64,000 bases of DNA from Streptococcus sp. 29892 (GCF_032594935.1 NZ_CP118734.1:1826001-1890000), one strand, 5' to 3'; counted from the first letter of the stretch, positions 9,590 to 20,051 are shown. Made by a program: numbers and translations. Notes: a model not told the origin generated them from the sequence alone.

Positions 9590-10425
9590 CCTTTTACTGC
9601 TCCTCCTCCAAGGGCTTCGATAAAGTATTTACTTGCAAATGCAAAGAGTAAAATTGGTGGTAAGATAATGACAACAATAGCCGAGAAAAGACCATTATAA
9701 TTCGTATTAAAACTTGTTGTAAACTGTCCTAGAAGAGCAGGAACTGTTAACTCTTCGGTATCAATCAATAGCATAGAGGCCCAGTAGTACTCGTTCCAGT
9801 TATTTATAAAGGCTAAGATTGCTGCAGTTAATATTCCAGGTCTAGCAATCGGCAACATAATTTGCCAAAAAATTTGTGCGTAACTTGCCCCATCAATTTC
9901 TGCAGCTTCTTCCAATTCTTTGGGGATGATTGCAAAGTAGTTTTTTATAATAAAGAAACTCATGGCAATCCCACTACAAGAATAAACAAAAATCAAGGCC
10001 ACAGGGGTATTGTAAATACCGAGTGCATTTACTAGACGATATACTGGAAATGTCATAGCCGTAGCAGGGATAAATAGAGTTGAATACAGCATTGCGGTTA
10101 TCAATTTTTTGCCACGAAACTCCATCCTAGCAATGACATAAGAGGACATAGAAATCATAATGATGCTAATAATCACAGAGATTGAAACTACTTTAAAACT
10201 GTTCCAAAAGTAATCCAATACGTGTAGTTCTGTAAACACCTTGATATAACCGTCAAAACTCAAATCAGTCGGTAAACTAATACCTGGATTTTTCATGGGA
10301 TCTGCTTTTAAAGATGATAAGAAAATCCATAAAATCGGAAATACTGATACTAGGCATGTAAACAGCATGTAGAGATAGATAATAATTTTACCGGTCTTTG
10401 TCAAACCATTCATATGACTTTTCAT
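9586..10425 (-). CDS. CUT1 sugar ABC transporter permease, MalG type
   Basis: 279 residues with six predicted membrane helices and the EAA loop EEAAEIDGASYAQIFWQIMLP (about 178-198), which contacts the ATPase. It ends FIEALGGGAVKG, the C-terminus usual in MalG-like permeases. It pairs with the adjacent MalF-type permease, overlapping it by 4 bases. The operon has no ATPase gene; in streptococci the general ATPase MsmK serves such importers (family knowledge). Confidence 0.92.
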   Translation of the reverse strand: MKSHMNGLTKTGKIIIYLYMLFTCLVSVFPILWIFLSSLKADPMKNPGISLPTDLSFDGYIKVFTELHVLDYFWNSFKVVSISVIISIIMISMSSYVIARMEFRGKKLITAMLYSTLFIPATAMTFPVYRLVNALGIYNTPVALIFVYSCSGIAMSFFIIKNYFAIIPKELEEAAEIDGASYAQIFWQIMLPIARPGILTAAILAFINNWNEYYWASMLLIDTEELTVPALLGQFTTSFNTNYNGLFSAIVVIILPPILLFAFASKYFIEALGGGAVKG

Positions 10426-11345
10426 CTCTTTCTCCTTCTAACTTCTTTAAACATTAGGTTAATGCATAGAATGATAAGCATGCCGCCCAAAATTTGAATA
10501 ACTCCTATAGTATTAGCTCTTGCATACTGAGTTCTAGAGCTAGCTACTGCTAACTCTCGAATAACGTAGGAAATGCTTCGTGTCTCTGCAGCACCATTCG
10601 TTAAAAAGAACACCTCGTTATACAGTAAGAATCCTGCAGTTCCTGACATTACTGTCACTGTTTTAATTGTCTCTTTAATCATAGGAATTGTAATATACCA
10701 TTCTCTACGCCAACCAACAATATTATCTAAAAGAGCAGCTTCATGGATTTCTTGTGGAATGGCAAAAATTTGACCTAAAATCATTATAGTTGACGTTCCA
10801 GCAAAGAAAATGTAGGCACAAGTCATTGCAATAATATTTACACCCGGAATAAGTAACACCGATGAGGTAAAGTCTGGATTAAATAAACGTATAACCTGAT
10901 TGACTACACCATAATTAGGATTATAGATTTGAAGAAAGATTAATCCCATGGCTGCACTGGAAATAATACTTGGGATGATATAAAGATTACGCGACAATTT
11001 CCAACCAATCAATTTCTTTGATAAAGCGATTGCTACTGAAATCGATAATGGAACCTGCACTACTACACCTATGACAGCCCATATCAATGAATTTCTAAGT
11101 GCTTCTGAGAAAAATGGATATTCTGTAAATATGTACTTATAATTATCAAATAGATTGCTTAAACCTAAAAATTGAGGATTGTTCAAATTTGAATAGTCCC
11201 ACTTAGTAAATGACGTAACAAAAATTGTTACTACAGAATAAAAGTAAAATAGAAAAAAACAAACCAGTGTTGGAAGCAAAAATAGAAAGATAAATCGACT
11301 CTTTTGCTTTTTTCTATTTTTCAAACTCAAAACCTTATTTGGCAT
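10422..11345 (-). CDS. CUT1 sugar ABC transporter permease, MalF type
   Basis: 307 residues from the ATG at 11345, chosen because GAGGAA lies six bases before it; an ATG at 11372 would add nine residues without a good site. Six predicted membrane helices follow a basic N-terminus. The EAA-type loop HEAALLDNIVGWRREWYITIP is in the second half. It forms the translocation channel with the 9586-10425 protein, fed by the lipoprotein encoded just upstream. The likely cargo is a fucosylated oligosaccharide. Confidence 0.9.
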   Translation of the reverse strand: MPNKVLSLKNRKKQKSRFIFLFLLPTLVCFFLFYFYSVVTIFVTSFTKWDYSNLNNPQFLGLSNLFDNYKYIFTEYPFFSEALRNSLIWAVIGVVVQVPLSISVAIALSKKLIGWKLSRNLYIIPSIISSAAMGLIFLQIYNPNYGVVNQVIRLFNPDFTSSVLLIPGVNIIAMTCAYIFFAGTSTIMILGQIFAIPQEIHEAALLDNIVGWRREWYITIPMIKETIKTVTVMSGTAGFLLYNEVFFLTNGAAETRSISYVIRELAVASSRTQYARANTIGVIQILGGMLIILCINLMFKEVRRRKR

Positions 11346-11437
11346 AATTGCTTCCTCTTTCAAAATAATCATAAGCTAGGTAAGGCAGGTCTTAACCAAT
11401 ATCTAAGAACCTGCCTAACTGGCCTAGCAAGTATCTA

Positions 11438-12724
11438 TTAACCAATCAAAGCAATTAGGATTGCTTGGGTATCTTTGACTTTTTGTTCAATGTTTACACC
11501 CTCTGCCGCACTTTCTGTAAATGCGTTAATGAGAGCACCACGAACATCTCCACCCCAGGCAGTAATAATCGTTGGCACAGTATATTTTGCAGAGTTGGCT
11601 TGAGCTGCAGCGCGACCAAGGAGCTGAACAGTAGCATCCTCAGACCCTTCTGCTAATTTTGCAGTATCAATATTCTGACTAGCAGGGTTAGCACCTACTT
11701 TTTCAAAAATAGTAGTTTGCACCTCATCACTAACCATGTACTTCAAAAATTCTAAAGCAATCTTTTGTTTTTCTTCAGACATTTTACTAGAGATTGTAAT
11801 ACCTCCTCCAGGAGAACTGATTGCTACTCCACCTGGATACAAACCTGGTTGCAAGGCAGGATTATCCACCATAGCTCCAGCTGCCCATACACCATTGAAG
11901 AAAATCCCTGACTTATTCTCTTGGAAATCTACAGTGTATACATCAGCACCTCCACCTGCGTTAGCTGAACCATTTGCTTGTACTTCAGTCATAACTACTT
12001 TTAATGCTTCTGCAAATTCTTTAGACTCAATTCCTTCTTTAGTCAAAGGAGCAGTTAACAACTCTCTTCCTTTCTCAGTTGTCCCTAGAACTGTATTAAA
12101 CATCCGAATTGCAGGTTCTCCAGCACCAAAACCATACACTCCTTCTTGTTTACGGACAAGTGCCAAGGAGTCAGAAAAGTCTTGCCATGTTTCCCATTGT
12201 TCTGGAGTTTTTGCTCCTGCTTTCTCAAAGATCTCTGCGTTATACCATAAACCTAGAGTTACTAACTGATCGTGTACACTATAAATTTTGCCACCAACAT
12301 TATTCTGAACATAGTTGATACCAACATTTTTTTCCAAGCCATTTTCATCAATATATGGCTTCAAATCCACAACTAAGCCCTGTTCAATTGCTGCAAGCGA
12401 TACACCATTTCCTGCTAAATCGATAATATCAGGAAACTCACCACTAGCAACCTTGTTGTTCATAATATCTGTCAAGCTTCCTGTTACAGGTATTTGTTTA
12501 AATTCAATATTTTCTGTGTTATGTTCCTCAGCGAATTTATCATAGAGATCCCTCATAACTTTAGCAGGTGCCCATTCTTCCTCACTGTGGTGAAATCCAT
12601 GATAAAATTCTAACACTTCTTTTCCTGAAGATGCTGCCTCTTCTTGTTTAGATGTACTACAACCAGCAAGAGTTAAAACAGTTGCAAAACACAATGCACT
12701 GCATTTCAACAAACCTTTTTTCAT
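11438..12724 (-). CDS. Sugar ABC transporter substrate-binding lipoprotein
   Basis: 428 residues. A lipoprotein signal peptide ends in LTLAGC (Cys about 22), followed by a family-1 extracellular solute-binding protein with the usual GVWAAGAM and ISSPGGGITISSKM segments. It is anchored outside the membrane and delivers glycans to the two permeases encoded next. Within this operon the cargo is probably a fucose-containing oligosaccharide, as in pneumococcal fucose operons of the ABC type. It lies 16 bases after the aldolase gene. Confidence 0.92.
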   Translation of the reverse strand: MKKGLLKCSALCFATVLTLAGCSTSKQEEAASSGKEVLEFYHGFHHSEEEWAPAKVMRDLYDKFAEEHNTENIEFKQIPVTGSLTDIMNNKVASGEFPDIIDLAGNGVSLAAIEQGLVVDLKPYIDENGLEKNVGINYVQNNVGGKIYSVHDQLVTLGLWYNAEIFEKAGAKTPEQWETWQDFSDSLALVRKQEGVYGFGAGEPAIRMFNTVLGTTEKGRELLTAPLTKEGIESKEFAEALKVVMTEVQANGSANAGGGADVYTVDFQENKSGIFFNGVWAAGAMVDNPALQPGLYPGGVAISSPGGGITISSKMSEEKQKIALEFLKYMVSDEVQTTIFEKVGANPASQNIDTAKLAEGSEDATVQLLGRAAAQANSAKYTVPTIITAWGGDVRGALINAFTESAAEGVNIEQKVKDTQAILIALIG

Positions 12725-12740
12725 TTTACGTTCCTCCGTT

Positions 12741-13385
12741 TTATTTCCTTTGTCCGTAAGTTTTAAATTTTTCAGCCATCAATTCCATTTCTTCATCTGG
12801 GAGGATGACTGGTTCTCCCATGCTTTTGGCAACACAATAAATTTTTGAACAGTATTCAACCTCCTCAATGATATTAAAGGCATTCAGTAAGTCCTGAGCA
12901 CCAGCCAAAATACCGTGGTTGGCAAGAAAGACTGCACGTCTGTCTCTCATAGCCTCAGCAGCATTTTCAGCCAATTCCTTAGTCCCATATGTGGCGTATT
13001 CTGCTACTCGGACATCTTTTCCAGCTACCGCAATCATATAGTGGCTAGCTGGTAAGGGCTCTCTTAGTACTGCCAAAACAGTTCCATAAGTTGTGTGGGC
13101 ATGAATGACTGCATCGATATCTTCCCTTTGCTGGTATTGAATCAGGTGCATATACCACTCACTAGAAGGAAGCTTTTCACCTTCGACTACTTGTCCCTCC
13201 AAGTCCATGATGACAATATCTTCTTCCTTGATTTCAAAGAAATCAATTCCAGATGGAGTGATTGCCATTAGACCTTTTTCACGGTTAAATACGCTCAGAT
13301 TCCCACCAGTACCTTTGGTTAAGCCTTCAGTAACTAACTTTTTGCCGTACTTTATAAGTTCCTTTCTTTCTTTTTCCATGAACAT
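12741..13385 (-). CDS. fucA: L-fuculose-1-phosphate aldolase, class II
   Basis: 214 residues, the typical length. GTGGNLS (about 21-27) binds the phosphate, SSEWYMH contains the catalytic Glu, and HAHTTYG plus the later ANHG supply the zinc His ligands. It splits fuculose-1-phosphate into dihydroxyacetone phosphate and lactaldehyde in the cytoplasm. It is 14 bases downstream of fucI in the operon. A close relative acting on rhamnulose-phosphate is possible from sequence alone; the fucose isomerase next door favours FucA. Confidence 0.9.
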   Translation of the reverse strand: MFMEKERKELIKYGKKLVTEGLTKGTGGNLSVFNREKGLMAITPSGIDFFEIKEEDIVIMDLEGQVVEGEKLPSSEWYMHLIQYQQREDIDAVIHAHTTYGTVLAVLREPLPASHYMIAVAGKDVRVAEYATYGTKELAENAAEAMRDRRAVFLANHGILAGAQDLLNAFNIIEEVEYCSKIYCVAKSMGEPVILPDEEMELMAEKFKTYGQRK

Positions 13386-13399
13386 AAAGTGTTCTCCTT

Positions 13400-15187
13400 C
13401 TATTTACTATATAGCGGTCCTAAAACCTCACACATCTTGAAATCTGCTGCTTCCAAATCCTTAGTACCGACACCATCAAAAATGCTTGGACGGAAAATTC
13501 GTTCCCTTGGAATATTGTGGAGGGCTACTGGGATACGCAACATACTTGCCAAGGTGATGACTTCCGCACCAATGTGACCATGTACAAAGGCACCGTGGTT
13601 AGAACCCCAATGGTTCATAACATCATAGACGGTTTCAAAACCAGGTTCTCCAAGATTCGGAGCAAACCAGGTTGTTGGCCAAGTTTTATCTGTCCGTTCA
13701 TCCAAGATACGGTGCACCTCATCATCCAATGGACAGGTGTAGCCTTCTGCAATTTGTAAACTTGGACCAACACCCTTGACTAGATTGACACGAATCAAGG
13801 TCACTGGAAGTTCCCCCTGAGTCTTGAAGTGAGAAGAATAGCCACCTCCTCGGAAATATTCATAGTTTGCTCGACACCAATCTGTCGCTTCCAGACAGGC
13901 TTTTATATCCTCCTCTGTCATATTCCAGAACTCTTTCATGGTTGGCTGACCAGCTTCATCTCGTGCTGCTGCACTTCCATCAAGGGCTGAAGCTCCTGAG
14001 TTAATAAGGTGGAGGATGCCATCCTTAGCCCTACCTGTTAGCTCTTGACCTGTCACCCGTTTGACCGCCTCTGGGCTCCAATAAGTCCGAACATCAGAGA
14101 AAATTGGAGCCTTATTGGTTAGGAGGGTTCCAAATAACATGGCGGTCGCATTCAAAGTATCATTTTCTGTTGCAAAGGCAGTCACAGGACGTGGACCATT
14201 CCAGTCAAAAGTGGAAGCCAGAATCGCTTCAGCAAAATCACCGTTTGGCAACCAGTCTGTCCACTGACGTTGACCTTGGAAACCACCTGAAATTGCATTT
14301 CTGCCACGAGCTTCCTCTTCCCAGCCAATCTCTGCTAAGCGAGGATTTCCAAAGAGAATATCTCGGATAATCAAGGTTTGCTTGGCAATAAATTCCCAAT
14401 CCTTGTCAGCTGGAATCACCTTGGACTTGGTAATCACTTCTGGGAATTCCTTTCCTACATTGATGTCAACACCTTCTTTGCAATATTCCCTAATCCAAGC
14501 AAGAGCTTTTTCATATTCTTCTTTATCGTAGATTTCCAACTCCATACGGCGAAGAATCTCAGTCATGTCCACAAATTCGACCAACATTCCCAGATAGTCT
14601 TCAAAGAAGGAAGTGGTAACCTGAGAACCCGCAATTCCCATTGAAGAAGCTCCAATGTTGACATAGGACTTGCCTTTCATCTGACCAGCAGCAATGGCTC
14701 CCTTGGCAAATAGCAAGATTTTTTCAGCCACATCTGCAGGAATGCTATTGTCATCCAGATCCTGAACATCATGACCATAAATCTTGAATGCTGGGTAACC
14801 CTTTTGAGCATAGCCACTCATGGCTGCGGCTAGATAAACTGCTCCAGGTCGCTCTGTCCCATTAAATCCCCAAATGGCTTTAATCGTATGTGGATCCATA
14901 TCCATGGTTTCTGTTCCATAGCACCAACTTGGTGTGACAGATAAGGTTGCAACTACATTGTCACGAGCAAACTCGTCATAGACAATCCCTGCATCCCCTT
15001 GACCACCAATGGTGCGACTGGCCAGCAAACACTGAACAGGAGTTCCGTCTGCGTAACGCAAATTGGACTCAATCAAATCCTTAGCAGCCAGAGCCATTTG
15101 CATGGTTTTTTCTTCTAAGGATTCCCTTACACCGCCCTGTCGACCATCAATAGTTGGACGGATTCCAATTTTAGGATAAAGTGTCAT
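13400..15187 (-). CDS. fucI: L-fucose isomerase
   Basis: 595 residues, full length for the family. The opening [20 protein letters not shown], the [10 protein letters not shown] segment with manganese-binding acids and the C-terminal [15 protein letters not shown] are characteristic. It converts L-fucose to L-fuculose. It overlaps the 3' end of the kinase gene by 17 bases and has a strong AGGAGG site. It is the clearest marker that the operon serves fucose and not rhamnose. Confidence 0.95.
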   Translation of the reverse strand: MTLYPKIGIRPTIDGRQGGVRESLEEKTMQMALAAKDLIESNLRYADGTPVQCLLASRTIGGQGDAGIVYDEFARDNVVATLSVTPSWCYGTETMDMDPHTIKAIWGFNGTERPGAVYLAAAMSGYAQKGYPAFKIYGHDVQDLDDNSIPADVAEKILLFAKGAIAAGQMKGKSYVNIGASSMGIAGSQVTTSFFEDYLGMLVEFVDMTEILRRMELEIYDKEEYEKALAWIREYCKEGVDINVGKEFPEVITKSKVIPADKDWEFIAKQTLIIRDILFGNPRLAEIGWEEEARGRNAISGGFQGQRQWTDWLPNGDFAEAILASTFDWNGPRPVTAFATENDTLNATAMLFGTLLTNKAPIFSDVRTYWSPEAVKRVTGQELTGRAKDGILHLINSGASALDGSAAARDEAGQPTMKEFWNMTEEDIKACLEATDWCRANYEYFRGGGYSSHFKTQGELPVTLIRVNLVKGVGPSLQIAEGYTCPLDDEVHRILDERTDKTWPTTWFAPNLGEPGFETVYDVMNHWGSNHGAFVHGHIGAEVITLASMLRIPVALHNIPRERIFRPSIFDGVGTKDLEAADFKMCEVLGPLYSK

Positions 15188-16598
15188 TTTTTTCCTCCTT
15201 TTTTGGATAAAAATGGTTAAATGTTATAGACTCTTTTACAAGTTTCTTGGCTTCTTTCATATCTTCAACATAGCCAAGTGCCTTAAATTGAACGAGGGCA
15301 TTACCGATTGAGGTTGCTTCATACAGACCAGTAACCACCGTCTTACCTGTAACATCTGCTACTAATTGTGAGAAATAGCTCGACTTGGAACCACCACCCA
15401 GTAGATAGAGTTTTTCAAAAGAATAACCTAACAGATCTTCCAGTTCAGAAATCACTTGCTTGTATTTCTCAGCCAAACCATAATAAGCTATTTTGAAATA
15501 GTGAGCTGGACTGGATGGCAGAACTTGGTTGGTCCTCTTTGCATAGGCGGTAATTTTTTCTATCATATTACCTGCACTAGCAAACTCTGGATTTTCTGTA
15601 TCAATCCTAGCGACATCTTCTTGGCAATTTCCAATCATTTCTGTAATCATTTGGAACGAGTATTCTTGTCCCTGCTCCTTAAACTGTCTTCTTAATTCTT
15701 CAAAAATCCACAAACCTGTACAGTTCTTCAAGAAGGTTATGCTATCATCTAATCCAAATTCATTCGTAAATTCTTTGTCGTAGCTTTCCTTACTAATTAG
15801 AGGGGAGCTTAAAACAGTCCCTATTAAAGACCATGTCCCTGATGAAATATAGAGTACCTTATCCCCATCATCTGGGATAGATGCGATTGCACTTGCTGTA
15901 TCATGTTGGCAGACATTGATGACTTTAGAAGCTTGGAGACCCCATTTTTCTTGGACTTTTCCAATAATATTTCCTGGCTCGACCAAGGATGGAAATAAGT
16001 TGTCAGCTATTTCAAAGCTTGCTAATAGCTCTTTATTCCATTCCCTTGTATAAGGATTCAGTAACTGCATTGTAGAAGCAATGGTTTTCTCAATGGCTAT
16101 TTGTCCTGTAAGCCTATAGTTCAGATAATCAGAAACCATCACTAATCTGTCTGCCTTATAGTACTGGTCAGGTTGTCTGTTCTTTAAACGAATCAACTGG
16201 AAAAGTGTATTGATTTCCATGATTTGATTACCAGTTTTATAATACAACTCCTCCAAAGATGAATAACTTCCAATTTCTTCCAGTACACCATTGGTCCGAC
16301 TGTCACGATAATGAACTGGCTGAGCTATCAATTCTCCCTGACTATCTAATAAGGCAAAATCCACACCCCAAGTATCTATACCTACCGATTGCAGGTCACT
16401 TTTCACTTGGGCTAACTTAATAGCATGGACAATATGTTCCATTAATTGATGGCTGTTCCAGCAGAGATTCCCTCTTTCTTTGATTGGAATATTTTCAAAT
16501 CTGCTCAATTCCTCTGCCTTCAGTAATCCCTCTTCTATCCAGTAAAGGACTCCCCTGCCCGAGGTAGCTCCTAAATCAATTGCTAAAACAGATTCCAT
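15171..16598 (-). CDS. fucK: L-fuculokinase (FGGY family, rhamnulokinase-like)
   Basis: 475 residues. Starts [18 protein letters not shown] (phosphate-1 loop of FGGY kinases). [13 protein letters not shown] is around 73-85 and [21 protein letters not shown] near the C-terminus is the adenosine motif. By primary sequence it resembles RhaB, as fucose kinases of streptococcal operons do. It phosphorylates L-fuculose. It is the first gene of the operon, under a consensus promoter with a cre site. Confidence 0.88.
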   Translation of the reverse strand: MESVLAIDLGATSGRGVLYWIEEGLLKAEELSRFENIPIKERGNLCWNSHQLMEHIVHAIKLAQVKSDLQSVGIDTWGVDFALLDSQGELIAQPVHYRDSRTNGVLEEIGSYSSLEELYYKTGNQIMEINTLFQLIRLKNRQPDQYYKADRLVMVSDYLNYRLTGQIAIEKTIASTMQLLNPYTREWNKELLASFEIADNLFPSLVEPGNIIGKVQEKWGLQASKVINVCQHDTASAIASIPDDGDKVLYISSGTWSLIGTVLSSPLISKESYDKEFTNEFGLDDSITFLKNCTGLWIFEELRRQFKEQGQEYSFQMITEMIGNCQEDVARIDTENPEFASAGNMIEKITAYAKRTNQVLPSSPAHYFKIAYYGLAEKYKQVISELEDLLGYSFEKLYLLGGGSKSSYFSQLVADVTGKTVVTGLYEATSIGNALVQFKALGYVEDMKEAKKLVKESITFNHFYPKKEEKNDTLS

Positions 16599-16615
16599 AG
16601 GTCTTCCTCCTAGAA

Positions 16616-16629
16616 TGTTATCGCTTACA
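16616..16629 (-). promoter_or_regulatory. CcpA binding site (cre)
   Basis: TGTAAGCGATAACA on the minus strand fits the cre consensus TGWAANCGNTNWCA at every position. It starts about 7 bases downstream of the -10 box of the fucose operon, so bound CcpA should block transcription when glucose is available. Confidence 0.8.
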
Positions 16630-16635
16630 TTTTTT

Positions 16636-16664
16636 ATTATAGATTCCTGAACACTTCATTTCAA
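16636..16664 (-). promoter_or_regulatory. Promoter of the fucose operon
   Basis: Minus strand -35 TTGAAA (16659-16664), 17-base spacer, -10 TATAAT (16636-16641). It drives fucK and the nine genes after it. Confidence 0.85.
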
Positions 16665-16724
16665 TACTTGAACAGAAAGTTGGAAAATGGTCATTTTTTC
16701 AAAAATATATTGAAATATTGTTCA
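16648..16724. promoter_or_regulatory. Candidate operator repeats of the fucose regulator
   Basis: TGAACA at 16648-16653 and 16669-16674 are direct repeats 21 bases (two helical turns) apart, flanking the -35 of the operon. An inverted TGTTCA at 16719-16724 overlaps the -35 of the regulator gene. This spacing suits a DeoR-type regulator controlling both divergent promoters. Confidence 0.55.
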
Positions 16725-16749
16725 AAAATATTGGTTTTTTATGTATAAT
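16721..16749 (+). promoter_or_regulatory. Promoter of the DeoR-type regulator gene
   Basis: TTCAAA (16721-16726), 17-base spacer, TATAAT (16744-16749); the ATG follows at 16773 after AGGAGG. Confidence 0.65.
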
Positions 16750-16772
16750 ATAACATAAAAGGAGGTTCTCCC

Positions 16773-17543
16773 ATGAGCAAAGAACAACGAATCCAAGAAA
16801 TCAAGGCTATCTTACAAGTTAAAAAACGTATAGGGGTAAAAGAATTGGAGAAATCGACCTATTCCAGTGTATCAACTTTACGTCGTGATTTGATTTTCCT
16901 TGAACAGCAAGGTTTTCTTAAACGACAGCATGGCGAGGTCATCTTAAATTCCTTCAACACGATTGAACTATCTCACACCATTCGAGAATCAGAAAATAGA
17001 CTAGCTAAAAAAATGATTGCGGATATGGCAAAAGATTTTATAGGCCCAGGCATGTGTATCTATCTGGATTCTAGCACCACTGTTTACGAACTCTGTAACT
17101 TCCTCACAAAAATTGATAATTTAATTATTTTTACAAATGGACTGAACACTGCTCAACGTTTGTCAGAATTTGCTAATCCAACAATGAAAATCTTCATTAC
17201 TGGTGGGGAAATCAAACATCACTCCGCTTCTGTTGTAAATCATGCCATCGAAAATACTTTGTTAGATCACTTCAGTGTTGACTTGGCTTTCTGCTCTGCG
17301 CGTGGTATAGATAAAGAGTTTGTTTATGAAGCATCTTTCAGTCAAGCCTTGGCTAAGAAAAGCGTCATTGATCGAGCAAAAGAGACCATCCTTCTCATAG
17401 ATAGTTCCAAATTTCACCAGACAGGATTCTTCAAAATCAACAACCTCTCACAATACAAGGCTATTATTTCCGACCAACTGCCAGATGAGCTTATGCTGGA
17501 AGAAGCTGAAAAATCTGGCGTTGAGTGGTTATCTTATAAATAA
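16773..17543 (+). CDS. DeoR-family regulator of the fucose operon
   Basis: 256 residues. The N-terminal winged helix-turn-helix (about 3-55) has the DeoR signature [24 protein letters not shown]. The C-terminal sugar-phosphate sensor domain contains [22 protein letters not shown] and [14 protein letters not shown], and ends in ILLIDSSKF. It is divergent from the operon and so probably its repressor or activator, perhaps responding to fuculose-1-phosphate as in pneumococcal FcsR (analogy, not shown here). Confidence 0.85.
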   Translation: MSKEQRIQEIKAILQVKKRIGVKELEKSTYSSVSTLRRDLIFLEQQGFLKRQHGEVILNSFNTIELSHTIRESENRLAKKMIADMAKDFIGPGMCIYLDSSTTVYELCNFLTKIDNLIIFTNGLNTAQRLSEFANPTMKIFITGGEIKHHSASVVNHAIENTLLDHFSVDLAFCSARGIDKEFVYEASFSQALAKKSVIDRAKETILLIDSSKFHQTGFFKINNLSQYKAIISDQLPDELMLEEAEKSGVEWLSYK

Positions 17544-17586
17544 CCTTCTCAAAACCTCTCCCTTTCCTCATTTTCCCCACTTGTGC

Positions 17587-17592
17587 TATAAT
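17587..17592 (+). promoter_or_regulatory. Extended -10 of hslO, placed for a leaderless mRNA
   Basis: TGCTATAAT ends 7 bases before the hslO ATG at 17600, so the transcript would begin at or next to the start codon. No Shine-Dalgarno sequence is present. Confidence 0.55.
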
Positions 17593-17599
17593 AATCCTT

Positions 17600-18466
17600 A
17601 TGGATAAAATTATTAAGACACTATCAAAGAGCGGGCATTTTCGTGCCTTTGTGCTAGATAGCACAGAAACCGTGAAAACAGCCCAAGAAAAACACGATAC
17701 TATGGCGTCGTCCACCGTTGCTCTGGGACGCACCCTCATTGCCAATCAGATTTTGGCTGCCAATGAAAAAGGCGACACCAAGATCACCCTGAAAATCTTG
17801 GCCAGCGGTGCTGTTGGGGCTATCATCTCCGTTGCTAATACCAAAGGTCAGGTCAAGGGCTACATTCAAAATCCAGACTTGGATTACAAACGGACCTCAA
17901 CTGGCGAAGTCATCGTTGGACCTCTTGTAGGGAACGGACAATTCCTAGTTATCACAGACTACGGAACAGGTCACCCTTACAATTCCATGACACCATTGAT
18001 TTCTGGTGAAATCGGTGAAGACTTTGCCTACTTCCTAACAGACAGCCAGCAAACACCATCTGCGGTGGGACTGAATGTCTTGTTGGACGAGGAAGACAAG
18101 GTCAAGGTAGCTGGCGGCTTCTTGTTGCAAGTTTTACCAGGTGCGACCGAGACTGAAATTGCTCGTTTCGAAAAACGCATCCAAGAAATGCCTCCCATTT
18201 CGAGCTTACTGGCTTCTGAAAACCATATAGAAGCTCTGCTATCCGCCATTTATGGCGACGACGACTTCAAACGCCTATCAGAAGAAGAAATCGGTTTTGT
18301 CTGCGACTGCTCTAAGGACCGCTTCCTCGATGCTCTGGCCAGTCTGCCAAAAGCGGACCTGCAAGAGATGAAAGACGAGGACAAGGGCGTGGACATCACC
18401 TGTCAATTCTGCCAGACCCACTACCACTTTGACGAAAACGATTTGGAGGAACTCATCAATGGCTAA
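17600..18466 (+). CDS. hslO: Redox-regulated chaperone Hsp33
   Basis: 288 residues. The N-terminal holdase domain is followed by the C-terminal redox switch: Cys235-x-Cys237 and Cys268-x-x-Cys271 bind zinc when reduced and form disulfides under oxidative stress. The start [14 protein letters not shown] matches streptococcal homologues. The ATG lies just after the -10 box, with no ribosome binding site. The last 8 bases overlap the dusB start, so the two are coupled. Confidence 0.93.
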   Translation: MDKIIKTLSKSGHFRAFVLDSTETVKTAQEKHDTMASSTVALGRTLIANQILAANEKGDTKITLKILASGAVGAIISVANTKGQVKGYIQNPDLDYKRTSTGEVIVGPLVGNGQFLVITDYGTGHPYNSMTPLISGEIGEDFAYFLTDSQQTPSAVGLNVLLDEEDKVKVAGGFLLQVLPGATETEIARFEKRIQEMPPISSLLASENHIEALLSAIYGDDDFKRLSEEEIGFVCDCSKDRFLDALASLPKADLQEMKDEDKGVDITCQFCQTHYHFDENDLEELING

Positions 18467-19463
18467 TCTCAATACCCCTTTCATGATTGGTGATGTGGAA
18501 ATCCCCAATCGCTGCGTGCTGGCCCCAATGGCTGGCGTGACTAACTCGGCCTTCCGTACCATTGCCAAGGAAATGGGCGCAGGCCTAGTCGTTATGGAAA
18601 TGATCTCTGAAAAAGGCCTTCTCTACAACAACGAGAAGACCCTTCATATGCTCCATATTGACGACAACGAATACCCTATGTCCATCCAACTTTTCGGTGG
18701 CGATGCCGAAGGGCTGAAACGGGCTGCCGACTTCATCCAGAAGAACACCAAGGCTAATATCGTAGATATCAACATGGGTTGCCCTGTCAACAAGGTCATC
18801 AAGAACGAGGCAGGTGCCAAGTGGCTCAAGGACCCCGACAAGATCTACCACATCATCAAGGAAGTGACCTCTGTCCTTGACATTCCTTTAACCGTTAAGA
18901 TGCGGACCGGTTGGAACAATACCGACCTGGCGGTCGAAAACGCCCTGGCCGCAGAAAGTGGCGGTGTGGCTGCCCTGGCCATGCACGGACGGACCCGCGA
19001 GCAGATGTACACAGGAACCGTAGACCTGGAAACCTTAACCAAGGTGGCTGGCAGCCTGACCAAGATTCCCTTCATCGCAAACGGCGACATCCGCAATGTC
19101 GAAGATGCCCGCCATCGAATTGAGGAAGTCGGAGCCGATGCTGTCATGGTCGGCCGGACTGCTATGGGAAACCCATACATCTTCAACCAAATCAACCACT
19201 ATCTTGAAACTGGAGAAGTCCTCCCCGACCTCTCCTTCGATGACAAACTCAATGTCGCCTTCGACCACCTGACCCGATTGACCAATCTCAAGGGCGAGTC
19301 AGTTGCCGTCCGCGAATTCCGTGGCCTTGCTCCCCACTATCTCCGTGGCTCAGCAGGGGCTGCCAAAATCCGTGGAGCCGTTGCCAAGGCAGAAACCATT
19401 GAGCAGGTCCAAGAGCTCTTTGACCAAGCACGAGAAGCCTATCAAGAACGGATTGCTAAATAA
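18459..19463 (+). CDS. dusB: tRNA-dihydrouridine synthase
   Basis: 334 residues from the ATG at 18459, which has GGAGGA nine bases before it inside hslO; a longer frame from 18429 is less likely. [12 protein letters not shown] is the FMN-binding start of the barrel, NMGCPVNKV carries the catalytic Cys, and [12 protein letters not shown] and ANGDI contact FMN. It reduces uridines in the tRNA D-loop. It is coupled to hslO and closed by a long hairpin. Confidence 0.93.
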   Translation: MANLNTPFMIGDVEIPNRCVLAPMAGVTNSAFRTIAKEMGAGLVVMEMISEKGLLYNNEKTLHMLHIDDNEYPMSIQLFGGDAEGLKRAADFIQKNTKANIVDINMGCPVNKVIKNEAGAKWLKDPDKIYHIIKEVTSVLDIPLTVKMRTGWNNTDLAVENALAAESGGVAALAMHGRTREQMYTGTVDLETLTKVAGSLTKIPFIANGDIRNVEDARHRIEEVGADAVMVGRTAMGNPYIFNQINHYLETGEVLPDLSFDDKLNVAFDHLTRLTNLKGESVAVREFRGLAPHYLRGSAGAAKIRGAVAKAETIEQVQELFDQAREAYQERIAK

Positions 19464-19506
19464 GATAAACAGGCAGGTTAAAACTCGCTAACAATGAAAC
19501 AGAAAA

Positions 19507-19552
19507 AACGCATAAAACCAAGGTTATGACCTGATTTTATGCGTTTTTTCTA
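19507..19552 (+). terminator. hslO-dusB terminator
   Basis: AAAAACGCATAAAA pairs with TTTTATGCGTTTTT around a short loop, with T/A runs on both sides; it probably also ends the minus-strand nadR-like transcript. Confidence 0.85.
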
Positions 19553-19559
19553 TACTGTT

Positions 19560-20051
19560 TTACATGCTTTCCTTTCCAAAAAAGGAAAGAAAGGCAGGGG
19601 CAATGTAATCATGGTATTGTTGAGGATGTTCACGAATGAGAGTGGCTGAAATACCAAATTTTCTAGGACTATAATGAGCTTGATAGCCTCGCCTATGCAG
19701 TTCTTGGGCATATTCTTCCTCGGACACATAGAAGACTGGCACTTGATTTTCAGACAAGTCCAACAAACCAAGCAAGCGTTCTAGCCAAAGGTCCCAACCA
19801 TCTGGATAGGCTGGCAAGTCGGTTTCATCAAGCGCACAAACACTCACCAACCTATCTTCCTTAAACTGCTCTTGAGCAAATTGAAATCGTTTGGTCAGAT
19901 CTAAACCTATCCTATCTCCTCGATCCTTGTCATAGCCTGAAACCACCACATAAACCTGACCACAAGCCAACTTTGCTCGTTCAATCAAATCCAAATGCCC
20001 CTTGTGCATGGGGGCAAAGGTTCCGAAAACGACTGCTACGGTTTGTTTCAT
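19560..20051 (-). CDS. NadR-like nicotinamide-nucleotide adenylyltransferase domain, stand-alone
   Basis: 163 residues. FGTFAPMHKGHLDLI (about 9-23) is the nucleotidyltransferase HxGH motif and ISATLIRE near residue 138 is the second (ISxTxxR) motif. The VVSGYDKDRGDRIGL segment resembles streptococcal NadR. Full NadR proteins continue with a ribosylnicotinamide kinase domain of about 180 residues. Here the frame stops after FFGKESM, so the kinase half is absent. It may work alone or be a decayed NadR. The start overlaps a small upstream frame by ATGA. Confidence 0.75.
   Translation of the reverse strand: MKQTVAVVFGTFAPMHKGHLDLIERAKLACGQVYVVVSGYDKDRGDRIGLDLTKRFQFAQEQFKEDRLVSVCALDETDLPAYPDGWDLWLERLLGLLDLSENQVPVFYVSEEEYAQELHRRGYQAHYSPRKFGISATLIREHPQQYHDYIAPAFLSFFGKESM

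Noticed and set aside
11736-12269. Plus-strand frame opposite the substrate-binding protein gene
   Set aside because: Shadow of a well-supported gene; low-complexity translation without a start signal.
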